From the NCBI GenBank assembly GCA_035504175.1, contig DATJSJ010000170.1:1-29284 (forward strand): DNA of 29,284 nt. The letters are read 5' to 3'. This DNA comes from DATJSJ01 sp035504175 (GTDB lineage Bacteria > Pseudomonadota > Alphaproteobacteria > Acetobacterales > Acetobacteraceae). Below are positions 1-8,475 of the stretch, one piece after another (positions within the stretch are counted from its first letter, which is position 1; every line of letters begins with the position of its first letter). Position numbers and translations under genes: made by a program. Under the pieces are notes generated by a model that saw only the letters and a program-made list of their open reading frames with translations, ran no database searches and was not told the origin of the DNA.

Positions 1-600
1 CTGATCGACGGCGTGCCGGCGGAGAGCGTGATCCGCGCCGCCGGCATCCCGCATCTCTCGATCATCCCATCGGACGCCGACCTCGCCGGCGCGGAAGTGG
101 AACTCGTCAGCACGCCCGGGCGCGAGACACGGCTGCGCGACGCGCTCGCCACCATCCGCGACCGCGGCTTCGCGTTCGTGCTGGTGGATTGTCCCCCGAG
201 CCTCGGCCTGCTCACCGTCAACGGCCTGGTCGCCGCCGACGCGATTCTCGTGCCGCTGCAATGCGAGTTCTACGCCCTCGAAGGCGTCAGCCAGCTCATG
301 CGCACGATCGACCACGTGCGCCGCAGCCTCAACCCCGCTCTCCGCCTGCAGGGAATCGTCCTGACCATGTACGACCGCCGCAACAACCTCTCCGAACTGG
401 TCGCAGCCGACGCCCGCGGCTTCTTCGGCGAACAGGTCTACGACACCGTCATCCCCCGCAACATCCGCATCTCCGAGGCGCCCAGCCACGGCAAGCCCGT
501 GCTGCTCTACGACCTGCGCTCGCCCGGCTCCCAGGCCTATATCCGCCTCGCCGGCGAACTGCTGCGCCGTGAGCGCGGCGAAACCCGCGTCATCGGATGA
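1..600 (+). CDS. parA: Chromosome-partitioning ATPase ParA, 3' part (start lies before the window)
   Basis: The frame is open from base 1, so only the last 199 residues are visible and the start is missing. ParA is a deviant-Walker ATPase that, with ParB, segregates the replicated origin. The N-terminal Walker A is outside the window. Visible family hallmarks are IIPSDADLAGAE near the start, the Walker B-like stretch FVLVDCPPSLGLLT around base 172-213, TMYDRRNNLSE near base 366 and the C-terminal signature IPRNIRISEAPSHGKPV near base 451-501. The TGA at 598-600 overlaps the ATG of parB (ATGA), which indicates translational coupling. The product name is very secure from these motifs and the parB neighbour. 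Soj is a synonym. Confidence 0.96.
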   Translation: MIDGVPAESVIRAAGIPHLSIIPSDADLAGAEVELVSTPGRETRLRDALATIRDRGFAFVLVDCPPSLGLLTVNGLVAADAILVPLQCEFYALEGVSQLMRTIDHVRRSLNPALRLQGIVLTMYDRRNNLSELVAADARGFFGEQVYDTVIPRNIRISEAPSHGKPVLLYDLRSPGSQAYIRLAGELLRRERGETRVIG

Positions 601-1457
601 GCCCCAAGGACGCGCCGCCGCGCCTCGGCCGCGGCCTCGCCGCCCTCCTCGGCGACGCCCCGATCAGCCCCCCCGCCGGGGCGACGCAATCCCTGCCGGT
701 CGCCAATCTCGAACCGAGCCCGTTTCAGCCGCGACGGGCCATGGCACCCGAAGCGCTCGCCGAACTCGCCGATTCGATCCGCCAGCGCGGCGTCCTGCAG
801 CCCGTCCTCGTGCGGCCTCATCCCGACCGGCCCTCCCAATACCAGATCATCGCCGGCGAACGCCGCTGGCGCGCGGCCCAGCAGGCCGCGCTGCACGATA
901 TCCCTGTGCTCATCCGCAGCCTCACAGACAGCGAAGCCATGGCCGCTTCGCTGGTCGAAAACCTGCAACGCCAGGACCTCAACCCGATCGAGGAAGCGGA
1001 AGGCTATCGCCGCCTGACCGGGGAGTTCGGCCTCACCCAGGACCGGCTGGGCGAAGCCGTCGGTAAGTCACGCAGCCACCTCGCCAACATGATGCGGCTG
1101 CTGAATCTTCCCGCCTCGGTGCGGGTCGCGGTGGAGGCCGGCACCCTCTCGGCCGGCCATGCCCGCGCGCTGCTGGCCCACCCCGACCCGGAAGCCGCCT
1201 GCCGCGAGGTGCTCGCCAAAGGCCTGTCGGTGCGACAAACCGAAGTCCTCGTCCGCCGCAGCACCGAACCGCGCGACCGACCCGCGAAGACCGAGGCCGA
1301 CCCCGCGCCAGAGATCGCCGCGCTGGAGCGGGAACTCTCGGAACAGCTCGGGCTGCGGGTGGAAATCACCGCGGGAAAATCCGGCGGCAGCCTCCGCATC
1401 ACCTACCGCAGCCTCGATCAGCTCGATCACGTCATCGCGCGATTGCGGGGCGAGTAG
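597..1457 (+). CDS. parB: Chromosome-partitioning protein ParB
   Basis: This 286-residue protein binds parS sites as a CTP-dependent clamp and stimulates ParA during origin segregation. An N-terminal ParA-interacting box, RLGRGLAALLGD, sits at residues 9-20. The ParB/Srx domain follows, with PSPFQPRR at 40-47, the CTP-binding GERRWRA at 87-93 and ENLQRQDLNP at 121-130. A helix-turn-helix lies near 147-170 (LTQDRLGEAVGKSRSHLANM). A C-terminal dimerisation segment ends at the TAG at 1455-1457. The length is normal for the family. The ATG overlaps the parA stop by 4 nt, so the pair is an operon. The gene converges on holA, with a double hairpin between them. Confidence 0.97.
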   Translation: MSPKDAPPRLGRGLAALLGDAPISPPAGATQSLPVANLEPSPFQPRRAMAPEALAELADSIRQRGVLQPVLVRPHPDRPSQYQIIAGERRWRAAQQAALHDIPVLIRSLTDSEAMAASLVENLQRQDLNPIEEAEGYRRLTGEFGLTQDRLGEAVGKSRSHLANMMRLLNLPASVRVAVEAGTLSAGHARALLAHPDPEAACREVLAKGLSVRQTEVLVRRSTEPRDRPAKTEADPAPEIAALERELSEQLGLRVEITAGKSGGSLRITYRSLDQLDHVIARLRGE

Positions 1458-1470
1458 CAGAAAGAAAGAT

Positions 1471-1511
1471 CGGGCTCCGCCCGAACCCGCCAAAGGGCAG
1501 TCGCCCTTTGG
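1471..1511. terminator. Double hairpin between convergent parB and holA, likely bidirectional terminator
   Basis: There are two adjacent perfect hairpins. CGGGC at 1471-1475 pairs with GCCCG at 1479-1483 across a 3-nt loop. CCAAAGGGC at 1490-1498 pairs with GCCCTTTGG at 1503-1511 across the loop AGTC. They fill the 60-nt gap between the parB stop (1457) and the holA stop (1518). Neither strand has a long T-tract, so termination is inferred from position and symmetry. A dispersed intergenic palindrome is an alternative reading. Confidence 0.6.
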
Positions 1512-1517
1512 AAACCC

Positions 1518-2540
1518 TCAACTTCCGTCCACGCGCCGGGCAGCCGCGTAGTCACACAAGGAAGACAATACGCGACGGCAAATTACCTCGTCCGGAGCGC
1601 CAGTCCGCTTGCAGTCCCGCTCGGCCTGGGCCAGCGCCTGCAAGGCCCGTAGCAAAGCCGCCGGATTCCAGCGCGACAGGGCCGCCGCGAACGCTCCCGT
1701 CCGGCGGAAAAACAGCGGCGGCCGGGCCAGACGCACCGCATCCTCCGCACCGATTCCATCGCGCTCCATCGCCAGACGGACCCGGTGCAGGCGCTGGCCA
1801 TGTATCATCGCGGCCCGCACCACGCTGACAGGCGACGCGCCCCCCGACAGCGCAACCGACAAGGCCCGATCCATGCCGGCGCGATCCCCCGCAGTTGCGG
1901 CGAACAGCGCGTCCTCCAGCGACACATCCGCGACGTCACCCGTCGCGGCCTGCGCTGCCGCCAGGTCCACCGCGCCGCCATCCCCGACATAGAGCGCCAG
2001 CTTCTCCAGCTCCATCCGGGTCGCGGCATGATCGGCCCCGAGATGCGCCCGAAGCCAGGCCACCGCCTCCGGCTCGACCCGGACCTGGCGCGCCGCCAGC
2101 GTCGCCCGAATCGCCTCCTCCAGCGTCCGGCCCTCTTCCGGATAGCACCCGATCGATGCCCCGTCGGCATGGCGCTCCACCAGCGCCCGCAACCGCGATC
2201 GCGTCGGCAGCTCCCCCGCCTCCAGCACGATCAGCGCCTGGCCGGGACCGTCCAACGCCGCCTGCAACGGCGTCGCCAGCGCATCGCCGGCCTCACGCAC
2301 CCGCACCACCATGCGCCCGCCGGTCAGCGGCATCGCTGCCGCCTCCGCCGGCAGCCGCGCCGCGGCATCGCGCCCCAGCCAGGTGAGACGGAACGGATCT
2401 TCGGCCGCGCCCAGCACCGCCCGCGTCGCGGCCTCGGCCCGGGCATGCACCAGCCCCGCATCCTCGCCATGCAGCAGCAAGACTCGGCAGCGCGACGGGT
2501 CGCGCAGCAGCGCCTCGGCCCGCCTTGCGTCGACCTTCAT
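1518..2540 (-). CDS. holA: DNA polymerase III subunit delta (HolA)
   Basis: This 340-residue protein is the clamp-loader delta subunit, which opens the beta clamp during replication. The N-terminal RVLLLHGEDAGLV (19-31) matches the start of the DNA pol III delta family. TRMELEKLALYVGD (174-187) is the characteristic conserved helix of its middle domain. The rest, including the DVSLEDALFAATAGD region, fits domain III. The frame is open further upstream, but the ATG at 2540 is chosen because it overlaps the lptE stop as ATGA and opens with the family-typical MK-x-D. The length is close to the usual 330-345. It is the last gene of leuS-lptE-holA, an order well conserved in alphaproteobacteria. 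Confidence 0.9.
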   Translation of the reverse strand: MKVDARRAEALLRDPSRCRVLLLHGEDAGLVHARAEAATRAVLGAAEDPFRLTWLGRDAAARLPAEAAAMPLTGGRMVVRVREAGDALATPLQAALDGPGQALIVLEAGELPTRSRLRALVERHADGASIGCYPEEGRTLEEAIRATLAARQVRVEPEAVAWLRAHLGADHAATRMELEKLALYVGDGGAVDLAAAQAATGDVADVSLEDALFAATAGDRAGMDRALSVALSGGASPVSVVRAAMIHGQRLHRVRLAMERDGIGAEDAVRLARPPLFFRRTGAFAAALSRWNPAALLRALQALAQAERDCKRTGAPDEVICRRVLSSLCDYAAARRVDGS

Positions 2541-3088
2541 AGCTTCTTGGGTGATGCTCCGGCGCCGGGATGCTTGTCGAACCAGGCACCAACCTGCAGC
2601 ACGATCTGGTTGGCCAGATTTTCCGCCAGCCGCCGCTGCACCACCTCGTTGTCCAGATCGCTGGCGAAATACTGGTTGTTGATGATCTGCTCTGCATCGA
2701 GCAACCGCGACGTGCCGCTGGCGAGCAGCGTGCGCTGCGGGTCGAGCGACTTCAGGAACCAGCGCCCGGTGCCGATCCACCGCATCCGCGTCACCGAATT
2801 GTCCGGCAGGATGCCCACCGTCTGCTCGTCGATCCCGAACGCGACGATCAGCTCGTAGCGCTTCGGCACCGCGAGCTCGCCCGGATTGAGCCGCGCCTGC
2901 AGCGCATTGCGCATGAGCTGCCCGGTGCGCTCCGGCAGGTTAGGGATCGACACCGCCGCCAGATCGGCCTCGACCGGACCCGGCACGTCGCCCGCAGCCT
3001 CGGCATACATCGGGTGGAATCCACACCCGCCCAACGCCGCCGCAAGCGCCAGCCCCGCGAGCAAACCGAGCCCTTGCCGCCGCAGCAT
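2537..3088 (-). CDS. lptE: LPS-assembly lipoprotein LptE
   Basis: This 183-residue outer-membrane lipoprotein plugs and helps fold the LptD LPS translocon. A lipoprotein signal peptide (hydrophobic residues 6-20) ends in the lipobox LGGC with the acylated Cys at 22, followed by GFHPMY, the typical alphaproteobacterial LptE (formerly RlpB) mature start. PKRYELIVAF and LARFS-like beta segments fit the family's small alpha/beta fold, and a conserved-looking LLASGTSRLLDAEQI lies mid-protein. Its ATG is one base from the leuS stop and its TGA overlaps the holA ATG, so the three are almost certainly co-transcribed. The name rests on the lipobox motif, size and strongly conserved gene order. Confidence 0.88.
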   Translation of the reverse strand: MLRRQGLGLLAGLALAAALGGCGFHPMYAEAAGDVPGPVEADLAAVSIPNLPERTGQLMRNALQARLNPGELAVPKRYELIVAFGIDEQTVGILPDNSVTRMRWIGTGRWFLKSLDPQRTLLASGTSRLLDAEQIINNQYFASDLDNEVVQRRLAENLANQIVLQVGAWFDKHPGAGASPKKL

Positions 3089-3089
3089 C

Positions 3090-5732
3090 TCAGCCGCCGA
3101 GCACGAAATTGACGATCCGGTTCGGCACGTGCACGCGCTTGACCACGCGTCTTCCCTCCAGCAGCCGGGCCACGTTCGGCTCCGATGCCGCGGCGGCGAT
3201 CACGACCGCCTCCGCCGCGTCGGGTGGCATCTCGATCGTTCCCCGAAGCTTGCCCATCACTTGAACCGCGATCGTCACCGCCTGGGCTGCGACCAGCGCA
3301 GGCTCCGCCTCGGGCCAGGGAAGCTCCGCCGCGAGCACTGCGCTGCCCGGATGCAGCCGGGCGAGAATCTCCTCGGCCAGGTGCGGCATCATCGGCGAAG
3401 CGAGACGCGCCAGCATCTCAGCCCCCTCCCGCCGCGCCCAGCCAAGCCCGGTCGCGGCCGGATCGGCCCGTTCCGCCTCCGCCAGCGCCGAGGCCAGCTC
3501 GTAGATTCGCGCCACCGCGACGTTGAACGCGAACCCCTCGAGCGCCTCGGTGACCTGCGCGATCGCCCGATGCGCCGCCCGGCGCAGCGTCAGCGCCGGC
3601 GGCCCGAACATCTCGGGACGGGGGCTCGGCGGGATCTCGGCCGCCGCCTCAGCCAGGCGGAACAGCCGCTGGGTGAAGCGGAAGGCGCCAGTCACGCCCG
3701 CCTCCGTCCACTCCATGTCCCGCTCCGGCGGATTGTCGGAGAGGATGAACCAGCGCGCCGTGTCGGCACCGTAACGATCTATGATGGCGCCGGGATCGAC
3801 CGTGTTGCGGCGTGACTTCGACATCGCCTCGACGCGGCCGATCGTCACCGGCGCGCCGGTCTCCCGATGCGCCGCGCTCCCGTCCGCCCGCCGCTCCACC
3901 TCCTCGGGATAGAGCCAGCGCCCGTCCGGATCACGATAGCTCTCGTGCGTCACCATGCCCTGCGTGAACAGGCCGGCGAACGGCTCCGCCACGTCCAGAT
4001 AGAAGGTGTCGCGCATCGCCCGCGTGAAGAACCGCGCATACAGCAGGTGCAGGATCGCGTGCTCGATGCCGCCGATATACTGGTCGACCGGCATCCAGTG
4101 ATCGACCGCGGCACGGTCGAGCGGCCGCGCCGCCTTCGGGCTGCAGAACCGCGCGAAATACCAGGCGCTGTCGACGAACGTGTCGAACGTGTCGGTCTCC
4201 CGCTCGGCCGCACCGCCGCAGCCCGGGCAGGCGACGTGCTTCCAGCTCGGGTGATCGTCGAGCGGGTTGCCCGGTCGGTCGAAGCGCACGTCGTCCGGCA
4301 GCCGCACCGGCAGCTCGGCATCCGGCACCGGCACCACGCCACAGGCCGGGCAATGGATCACCGGGATCGGGCAGCCCCAGTAGCGTTGCCGGCTCACCCC
4401 CCAGTCGCGCAGCCGCCAGTTCACCACCCCGCGCCCGGCGCCTCGCCGTTCCAGCTCGGCGATCGCCGCCCGCTTGGCCTCATTGGCATCCATGCCGTCC
4501 AGGAAGCCGGAATGGATGATCGTGCCGGGACCGTCATAGGCCCGGTCGGACCCGTCCATCCGCGCCGTGAAGGCCAAAGCGTCGTCTCCGGGCGGCAGCA
4601 CCACGGGCAACACGGGGAGGCTGTACCGGCGGGCGAATTCGATGTCGCGCTGGTCATGCGCGGGGCAGCCGAAGATCGCGCCGGTGCCGTATTCCATCAG
4701 CACGAAATTGGCGATCCAGACCGGAAAGCTCGTCTCCGGCAGGAACGGGTGGCGCACCCGCAGTCTGGTATCGTAGCCGCGCTTCTCCGCCGCCTCGATC
4801 GTCGCCTCACTGGTGCCCAGGCGCCGGCATTCGGCGATGAAGGCGGCCGCCGCGGCATCGCGACCGGCAACCGCGGCGGCCAGCGGATGGTCCGGGGCGA
4901 TCGCCAGAAACGACATGCCGAACAGCGTGTCCGGGCGGGTGGAATAGACCTCGACGGCCTCGATCGCCGCTTCCGGGGCAGCGAGGGGGAAGCGGATCTC
5001 CGCGCCCTCGCTGCGGCCGATCCAGTTGGCCTGCATCTGACGCACCCGCGCCGGCCAGCGCTCCATCCCGTCCAGCGCCGCCAGCAGATCCGGCGCGTAG
5101 TGCGTGATCCGCAGAAACCACTGCGACAGCCGCTTCTTCTCGACCAGCGCGCCGGAGCGCCAGCCGCGCCCGTCGATCACCTGCTCGTTGGCGAGCACGG
5201 TGCCGTCGACCGGATCCCAGTTCACCCAGCTCTCGCGCCGCTCGGCGAGCCCCGCGCGCAGCAGGTCGAGGAAGATCCGCTGCTGCTGCCCGTAGTAGGC
5301 GGGGTCGCAGGTGGCGAATTCCCGCTCCCAGTCGAGCGACAGGCCCATGCGCCGGAGCTCGGCCCGCATCGTCGCGATGTTGCTCCAGGTCCACTCCGCC
5401 GGATGGATGCCGCGCTCCCGTGCCGCGTTTTCGGCCGGCAGGCCGAACGCGTCCCAGCCCATCGGATGCAGCACGGCGTGGCCGCGCGCCCGCTTGTACC
5501 GCGCCACCACGTCGCCCAACGTATAGTTGCGGACGTGCCCCATATGGATCTTCCCGCTGGGATACGGGAACATCTCCAGCACGTAGTATTTGGACTGCGT
5601 CCCGTCCGGCACGTCGGCGACGCGAAAGCAGGCGCGCTCGGCCCAGGCCTGCTGCCATCGCGCCTCGGCGAGGCGGAAATCGTAGCGCGGCTTCTCGACC
5701 GGGGCGGCAGCGTCAGTCAGGGTATCGTGCAT
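3090..5732 (-). CDS. leuS: Leucyl-tRNA synthetase
   Basis: This 880-residue class Ia aminoacyl-tRNA synthetase charges tRNA-Leu. The ATP-binding HIGH-type motif is HMGH at 63-66 in KIHMGHVRN. The CP1 editing domain shows STRPDTLFG at 264-272 and GTGAIFGCPAHDQRD at 349-363. A zinc-ribbon-like insert has CPAC at 461-464 and CPGC at 502-505. The second catalytic loop is MSKS at 637-640, preceded by Ala where Escherichia coli has Lys, as in many relatives. The C-terminal anticodon-binding and tail domains are present and the length is normal. It is first in the leuS-lptE-holA run, with a hairpin at 5813-5840 separating it from the upstream small lipoprotein gene. Confidence 0.98.
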   Translation of the reverse strand: MHDTLTDAAAPVEKPRYDFRLAEARWQQAWAERACFRVADVPDGTQSKYYVLEMFPYPSGKIHMGHVRNYTLGDVVARYKRARGHAVLHPMGWDAFGLPAENAARERGIHPAEWTWSNIATMRAELRRMGLSLDWEREFATCDPAYYGQQQRIFLDLLRAGLAERRESWVNWDPVDGTVLANEQVIDGRGWRSGALVEKKRLSQWFLRITHYAPDLLAALDGMERWPARVRQMQANWIGRSEGAEIRFPLAAPEAAIEAVEVYSTRPDTLFGMSFLAIAPDHPLAAAVAGRDAAAAAFIAECRRLGTSEATIEAAEKRGYDTRLRVRHPFLPETSFPVWIANFVLMEYGTGAIFGCPAHDQRDIEFARRYSLPVLPVVLPPGDDALAFTARMDGSDRAYDGPGTIIHSGFLDGMDANEAKRAAIAELERRGAGRGVVNWRLRDWGVSRQRYWGCPIPVIHCPACGVVPVPDAELPVRLPDDVRFDRPGNPLDDHPSWKHVACPGCGGAAERETDTFDTFVDSAWYFARFCSPKAARPLDRAAVDHWMPVDQYIGGIEHAILHLLYARFFTRAMRDTFYLDVAEPFAGLFTQGMVTHESYRDPDGRWLYPEEVERRADGSAAHRETGAPVTIGRVEAMSKSRRNTVDPGAIIDRYGADTARWFILSDNPPERDMEWTEAGVTGAFRFTQRLFRLAEAAAEIPPSPRPEMFGPPALTLRRAAHRAIAQVTEALEGFAFNVAVARIYELASALAEAERADPAATGLGWARREGAEMLARLASPMMPHLAEEILARLHPGSAVLAAELPWPEAEPALVAAQAVTIAVQVMGKLRGTIEMPPDAAEAVVIAAAASEPNVARLLEGRRVVKRVHVPNRIVNFVLGG

Positions 5733-5812
5733 GCTGGGTCTGGCGGCACAGGATCATCGGGACGCGCCTGTATCCGCCAGAACCCGCGCCGCAGCAATGC
5801 ACCCGGACAGTC

Positions 5813-5840
5813 GCGCCGGCGGGCAGAACGCCGCCGGCGC
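5813..5840 (-). terminator. Hairpin after the small lipoprotein gene, upstream of leuS
   Basis: GCGCCGGCGG at 5813-5822 pairs perfectly with CCGCCGGCGC at 5831-5840 across an 8-nt loop. It lies 8 nt beyond the stop of the minus-strand lipoprotein gene and about 80 nt before the leuS ATG. No T-run follows on the minus strand, so it may be a weak or Rho-assisted terminator, or a leader structure of leuS. Confidence 0.45.
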
Positions 5841-5848
5841 CGCGCCGT

Positions 5849-6031
5849 TCAGACCCAGTGGCCGGGTATCCAGCGTCCGTAATAGTCGTGGTGGCCCGGC
5901 ACCCAGTGGGCGCCGTAGCGCGGCGGCGGCCCGGGCGGCGCATAGACGCAGGCACTGAGGCTGGCGCCCGCGCCAGCCAGCGCGAGCGCGAGACACGTCC
6001 AGCGCAGCAGGAACGACAGTCGACCCCTCAT
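5849..6031 (-). CDS. Small YXWXPGHW-type lipoprotein
   Basis: This 60-residue predicted lipoprotein has an N-terminal basic segment (MRGR), a hydrophobic helix and a lipobox-like LSAC. After it the mature part is only about 25 residues, Pro/Tyr-rich, with two WxPGH repeats: HWVPGHHDYYG and RWIPGHWV at the very C-terminus. This is the YXWXPGHW repeat found in small proteobacterial envelope proteins of unknown function. The frame is open upstream to 6136. The ATG at 6031 is chosen because it starts the signal peptide and follows a good GAGGAG ribosome site (minus-strand reading of about 6033-6045). It lies between leuS and the DUF3576 gene, on the same strand. Confidence 0.72.
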   Translation of the reverse strand: MRGRLSFLLRWTCLALALAGAGASLSACVYAPPGPPPRYGAHWVPGHHDYYGRWIPGHWV

Positions 6032-6154
6032 GGAACTCCTCGCTCCGGGATGGTGTGCCCAGCTTGGCGTAACGTCCGTGACCGTGACAACGCCCGACGC
6101 GAGGAAAGTTCGTGCTCCGGAATCGGGCGGCCGCAAGGCGGCCCGTCTGCGGCG

Positions 6155-6664
6155 CTACTGGCTTGCCGTCATGGTGCGCAGTTCGCGGGCCCGCGCCAGC
6201 ACCTTGTTCTCGATTTCCGCCGCGGTCGCCGCGGTGACCGGCGCTTCCTGCCACTCGCCGTTGGTCAGGGTCTGGCGGAACACCGAGATGCGGATGCCGT
6301 CGGCGCGCAACTGCCGGCCGAGGATATAGGCGGTGGCCTTGAACCGCTCATCCGGCGTCGACGGCGGCTGGTACCAGTCGGTGATGATCACGCCGCCGAA
6401 CGGGTCGGCGGAGGCGAGCGGCATGAAGGAGAGCGTGTCCAGCGCCGCCCGCCAGAGATAGGCATTGACACCGATCCCCGGCTGATCCGAGCCCTTGTTG
6501 TTCGACCCGAACAGGGTCGTCCCTGACGGCAGTACGCTGCCGGTGCCCGGGTCCCAGCCCTTGTGGCCGTTGATATGGTCGGCCGTGACCGGGTCGGAGC
6601 CGCACCCGGCGAGGAGCCCGATCAGGCCGATGGCCGAGCCGAGGGCCAGGATTCGCGTCCGCAT
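6155..6664 (-). CDS. DUF3576-family lipoprotein
   Basis: The product has 169 residues with a lipoprotein signal peptide and lipobox LLAGC (Cys 21). The mature protein has features of the alphaproteobacterial DUF3576 family: GIGVNAYLWRAALDTLSFMPL, then ADPFGGVIITDWY, and a C-terminal part beginning YILGRQLRADGIRISVF. The function is unknown. The family is typically encoded next to leuS, as here, and is presumed to act in the envelope. The ATG at 6664 has a GGAG ribosome site about 9 nt upstream. The leader contains the dyads at 6713-6772. A 123-nt gap separates it from the small lipoprotein gene, so co-transcription of all five genes is possible but not shown. Confidence 0.82.
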   Translation of the reverse strand: MRTRILALGSAIGLIGLLAGCGSDPVTADHINGHKGWDPGTGSVLPSGTTLFGSNNKGSDQPGIGVNAYLWRAALDTLSFMPLASADPFGGVIITDWYQPPSTPDERFKATAYILGRQLRADGIRISVFRQTLTNGEWQEAPVTAATAAEIENKVLARARELRTMTASQ

Positions 6665-6712
6665 CGATGATCCGCTCCATGGCAGTCCGGGATTCGCCCC
6701 GGTCGTCCCAGC

Positions 6713-6772
6713 CAGACCACGATCGCCGCAGGCGGCGCCGCTGGAGGCGTGAATCGTGGTCTGAAAACAGAC
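6713..6772 (-). promoter_or_regulatory. Overlapping dyads in the leader of the DUF3576 gene
   Basis: CAGACCACGAT at 6713-6723 is the exact inverse of ATCGTGGTCTG at 6753-6763 (11 bp, 29-nt spacer). GTCTG at 6759-6763 is also the inverse of CAGAC at 6768-6772 across AAAA. Read on the minus strand, the shared middle arm can form either a short hairpin or the longer one, not both. The site lies 49-108 nt upstream of the DUF3576 ATG. It could be an operator or a leader switch. No promoter could be assigned with confidence. Confidence 0.4.
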
Positions 6773-6879
6773 AGCTAGACCGGAATCGCTTGGCCCGGTC
6801 AGAGCCGTTCAAGGTCTAGCGCACTGGCCGGCATTCGCAAAGCCCGCGCCGCGCGCGCGAAGCCGGCGGGCATGAAAAA

Positions 6880-6904
6880 GGGGCGGTGGCCTGGCCACCG
6901 CCCC
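6880..6904 (-). terminator. Intrinsic terminator of the porin gene
   Basis: GGGGCGGTGGCC (6880-6891) and GGCCACCGCCCC (6893-6904) are exact inverse copies. On the minus strand the stem is followed directly by CTTTTTC, a classic Rho-independent terminator. It begins 26 nt after the porin stop at 6931. Confidence 0.92.
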
Positions 6905-6930
6905 TGAGGAGAGGCTTCGTTGGGTGCGGA

Positions 6931-8289
6931 TCAGAACTGGAAGTAGGTGCCGAGACCGATGCCGCGGGCGATGCCCTGGTTGTTGCTCGGGTTATACGAG
7001 GACGAGGTCGGACCCACGTTGTTCACCAAGTCGTAGTCGTTGGCATGCGTCTGCGCGTAGAGCACGTCGAGGAACAGGGTGACGCCCGGCCCGACCACGT
7101 AGCTGGCGCCCAGCGTGCCGCCGTTGATCCGCGCCGTCGTGCTCGGCAGCCCCTGCAGCGCGACCGGTGCGGTGTCACGCACGTCGTAGTTCACATGGTA
7201 CCAGGTGACGCCGACATTCAGCGCGCCGATCTTGTAGCCGAGGCCGATCTGGAAGGCCGTCGTCTGCTTCGCGCCGTCCGGTGCCGGACCGAGCGGGTTG
7301 CCGCTGTCGGTGTTGGCATAGCTCATGTTGCCTTTGACGACCTGCCCCTCGAGCTCGAAGCCCGCATAGGTCAGCACCGCGCCGGCATCCCAGAAATCGA
7401 CGGGATTGTATGTAACGGCGCCGATTCCGTTCGGCCCGAGCGTCGCCGTGTCAGGTGTCCAGGCGGCATGCGCGTAGCCAAGGCTCGCCCGGACCCCGAG
7501 CGGGCCGAACGTGCCGCTGTACTGGCCGGCGACTTCGACGCGGTTCTTGCTCTCGCCGCAGGTCCCGGAGCCGCCGTCGCAGATGCTCACCTCGTCCGAA
7601 TTATAGCTGGACGGAATGACGCTGGTGTTGTTCAGCCCGACCGATTGCGGCTGGTACGAAATCGCGAAGTTCAGACCGGCGAAGATCGGCGAGACGTAGG
7701 CCAGCTTCCCCTTCGGATTATCACCGTCGTAGGAGTCGCCCATGATGTAGTTCGGACCGACGGTCTTGAAGCCGTATTCGCCGTAGAACCCGCCAGTGCC
7801 GAAGTCGTCACCGCCACCGACGGAGAGCTGGTCGATCGCGTCGTTCGGCGTGCCGAACTCGAACTTTCCGAACTTGTCACTCAACACATAGCCGTAGGCG
7901 CTGTGCCAGAAGAGGGTCTGCGCGCTATGCCCTTCGCTCAGATTCGAGGAGTTGGCCCGGATTTCCGCGGCGAGGCCGTAATGCACGCCGTACGGCGAGG
8001 CGTAGTCGAAGCTCGGATAGAGTCTGATGTAGTTCATCAGCACGCCGGTCGCCGGCTTGGAGCCGTCGAAATTGTCGTCCGTGCTGCTCTGAAACCACAC
8101 ACCAGAGAAGATGCGGCCACCGAGATTCACAGTCACCGAGCCAGGTGCAGCGCCAGCCAGCTGGTCGGACCGGGCCGTGATCGGGTAGCTGGTTGGCGGA
8201 GTCGCCGCGGCGGACTGCGCCGAGGCGCCGGTCGGCAGCAATGCCGCCACACCCGCCAGCGCGACGCCCGCCAGAAGAGCCTTACGCAT
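6931..8289 (-). CDS. General outer-membrane porin
   Basis: The product is a 452-residue outer-membrane beta-barrel. A clear Sec signal peptide ends in TGASA|QS (cleavage after residue 24). The mature protein is rich in Gly, Asn, Tyr and alternating hydrophobic strands, and it ends in Phe (GLGTYFQF), the C-terminal aromatic recognised by the BAM complex. Features such as VNLGGRIFSGVWFQS, GKFEFGTPNDA and AFQIGLGYKIGALNVGVTWYHV fit the Gram-negative porin (Porin_4-like) family. A loop carries two Cys (ICDGGSGTCGE) that could form a disulphide. The ATG at 8289 follows an AGGAGG site 7 nt upstream; the frame is open further 5' but lacks a signal there. The transported solute cannot be read from the sequence. 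Confidence 0.88.
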   Translation of the reverse strand: MRKALLAGVALAGVAALLPTGASAQSAAATPPTSYPITARSDQLAGAAPGSVTVNLGGRIFSGVWFQSSTDDNFDGSKPATGVLMNYIRLYPSFDYASPYGVHYGLAAEIRANSSNLSEGHSAQTLFWHSAYGYVLSDKFGKFEFGTPNDAIDQLSVGGGDDFGTGGFYGEYGFKTVGPNYIMGDSYDGDNPKGKLAYVSPIFAGLNFAISYQPQSVGLNNTSVIPSSYNSDEVSICDGGSGTCGESKNRVEVAGQYSGTFGPLGVRASLGYAHAAWTPDTATLGPNGIGAVTYNPVDFWDAGAVLTYAGFELEGQVVKGNMSYANTDSGNPLGPAPDGAKQTTAFQIGLGYKIGALNVGVTWYHVNYDVRDTAPVALQGLPSTTARINGGTLGASYVVGPGVTLFLDVLYAQTHANDYDLVNNVGPTSSSYNPSNNQGIARGIGLGTYFQF

Positions 8290-8475
8290 CCAATCCCCTC
8301 CTCTTTTCCGCCGGAAGCGCCGGCTTCCCGCAATCGCCTTTGCCCACCCCTCGCGCCGCTCCGGACACGCGGAATCGCCCCCAGGGTCGAGCCGTTCAAG
8401 CTGGCGCGCAGTATGGGAGCGAGCGCCAAAATCCTGCAATCTGCGGAACGAGCCCGTCGCGGCATTTCCGAAACA

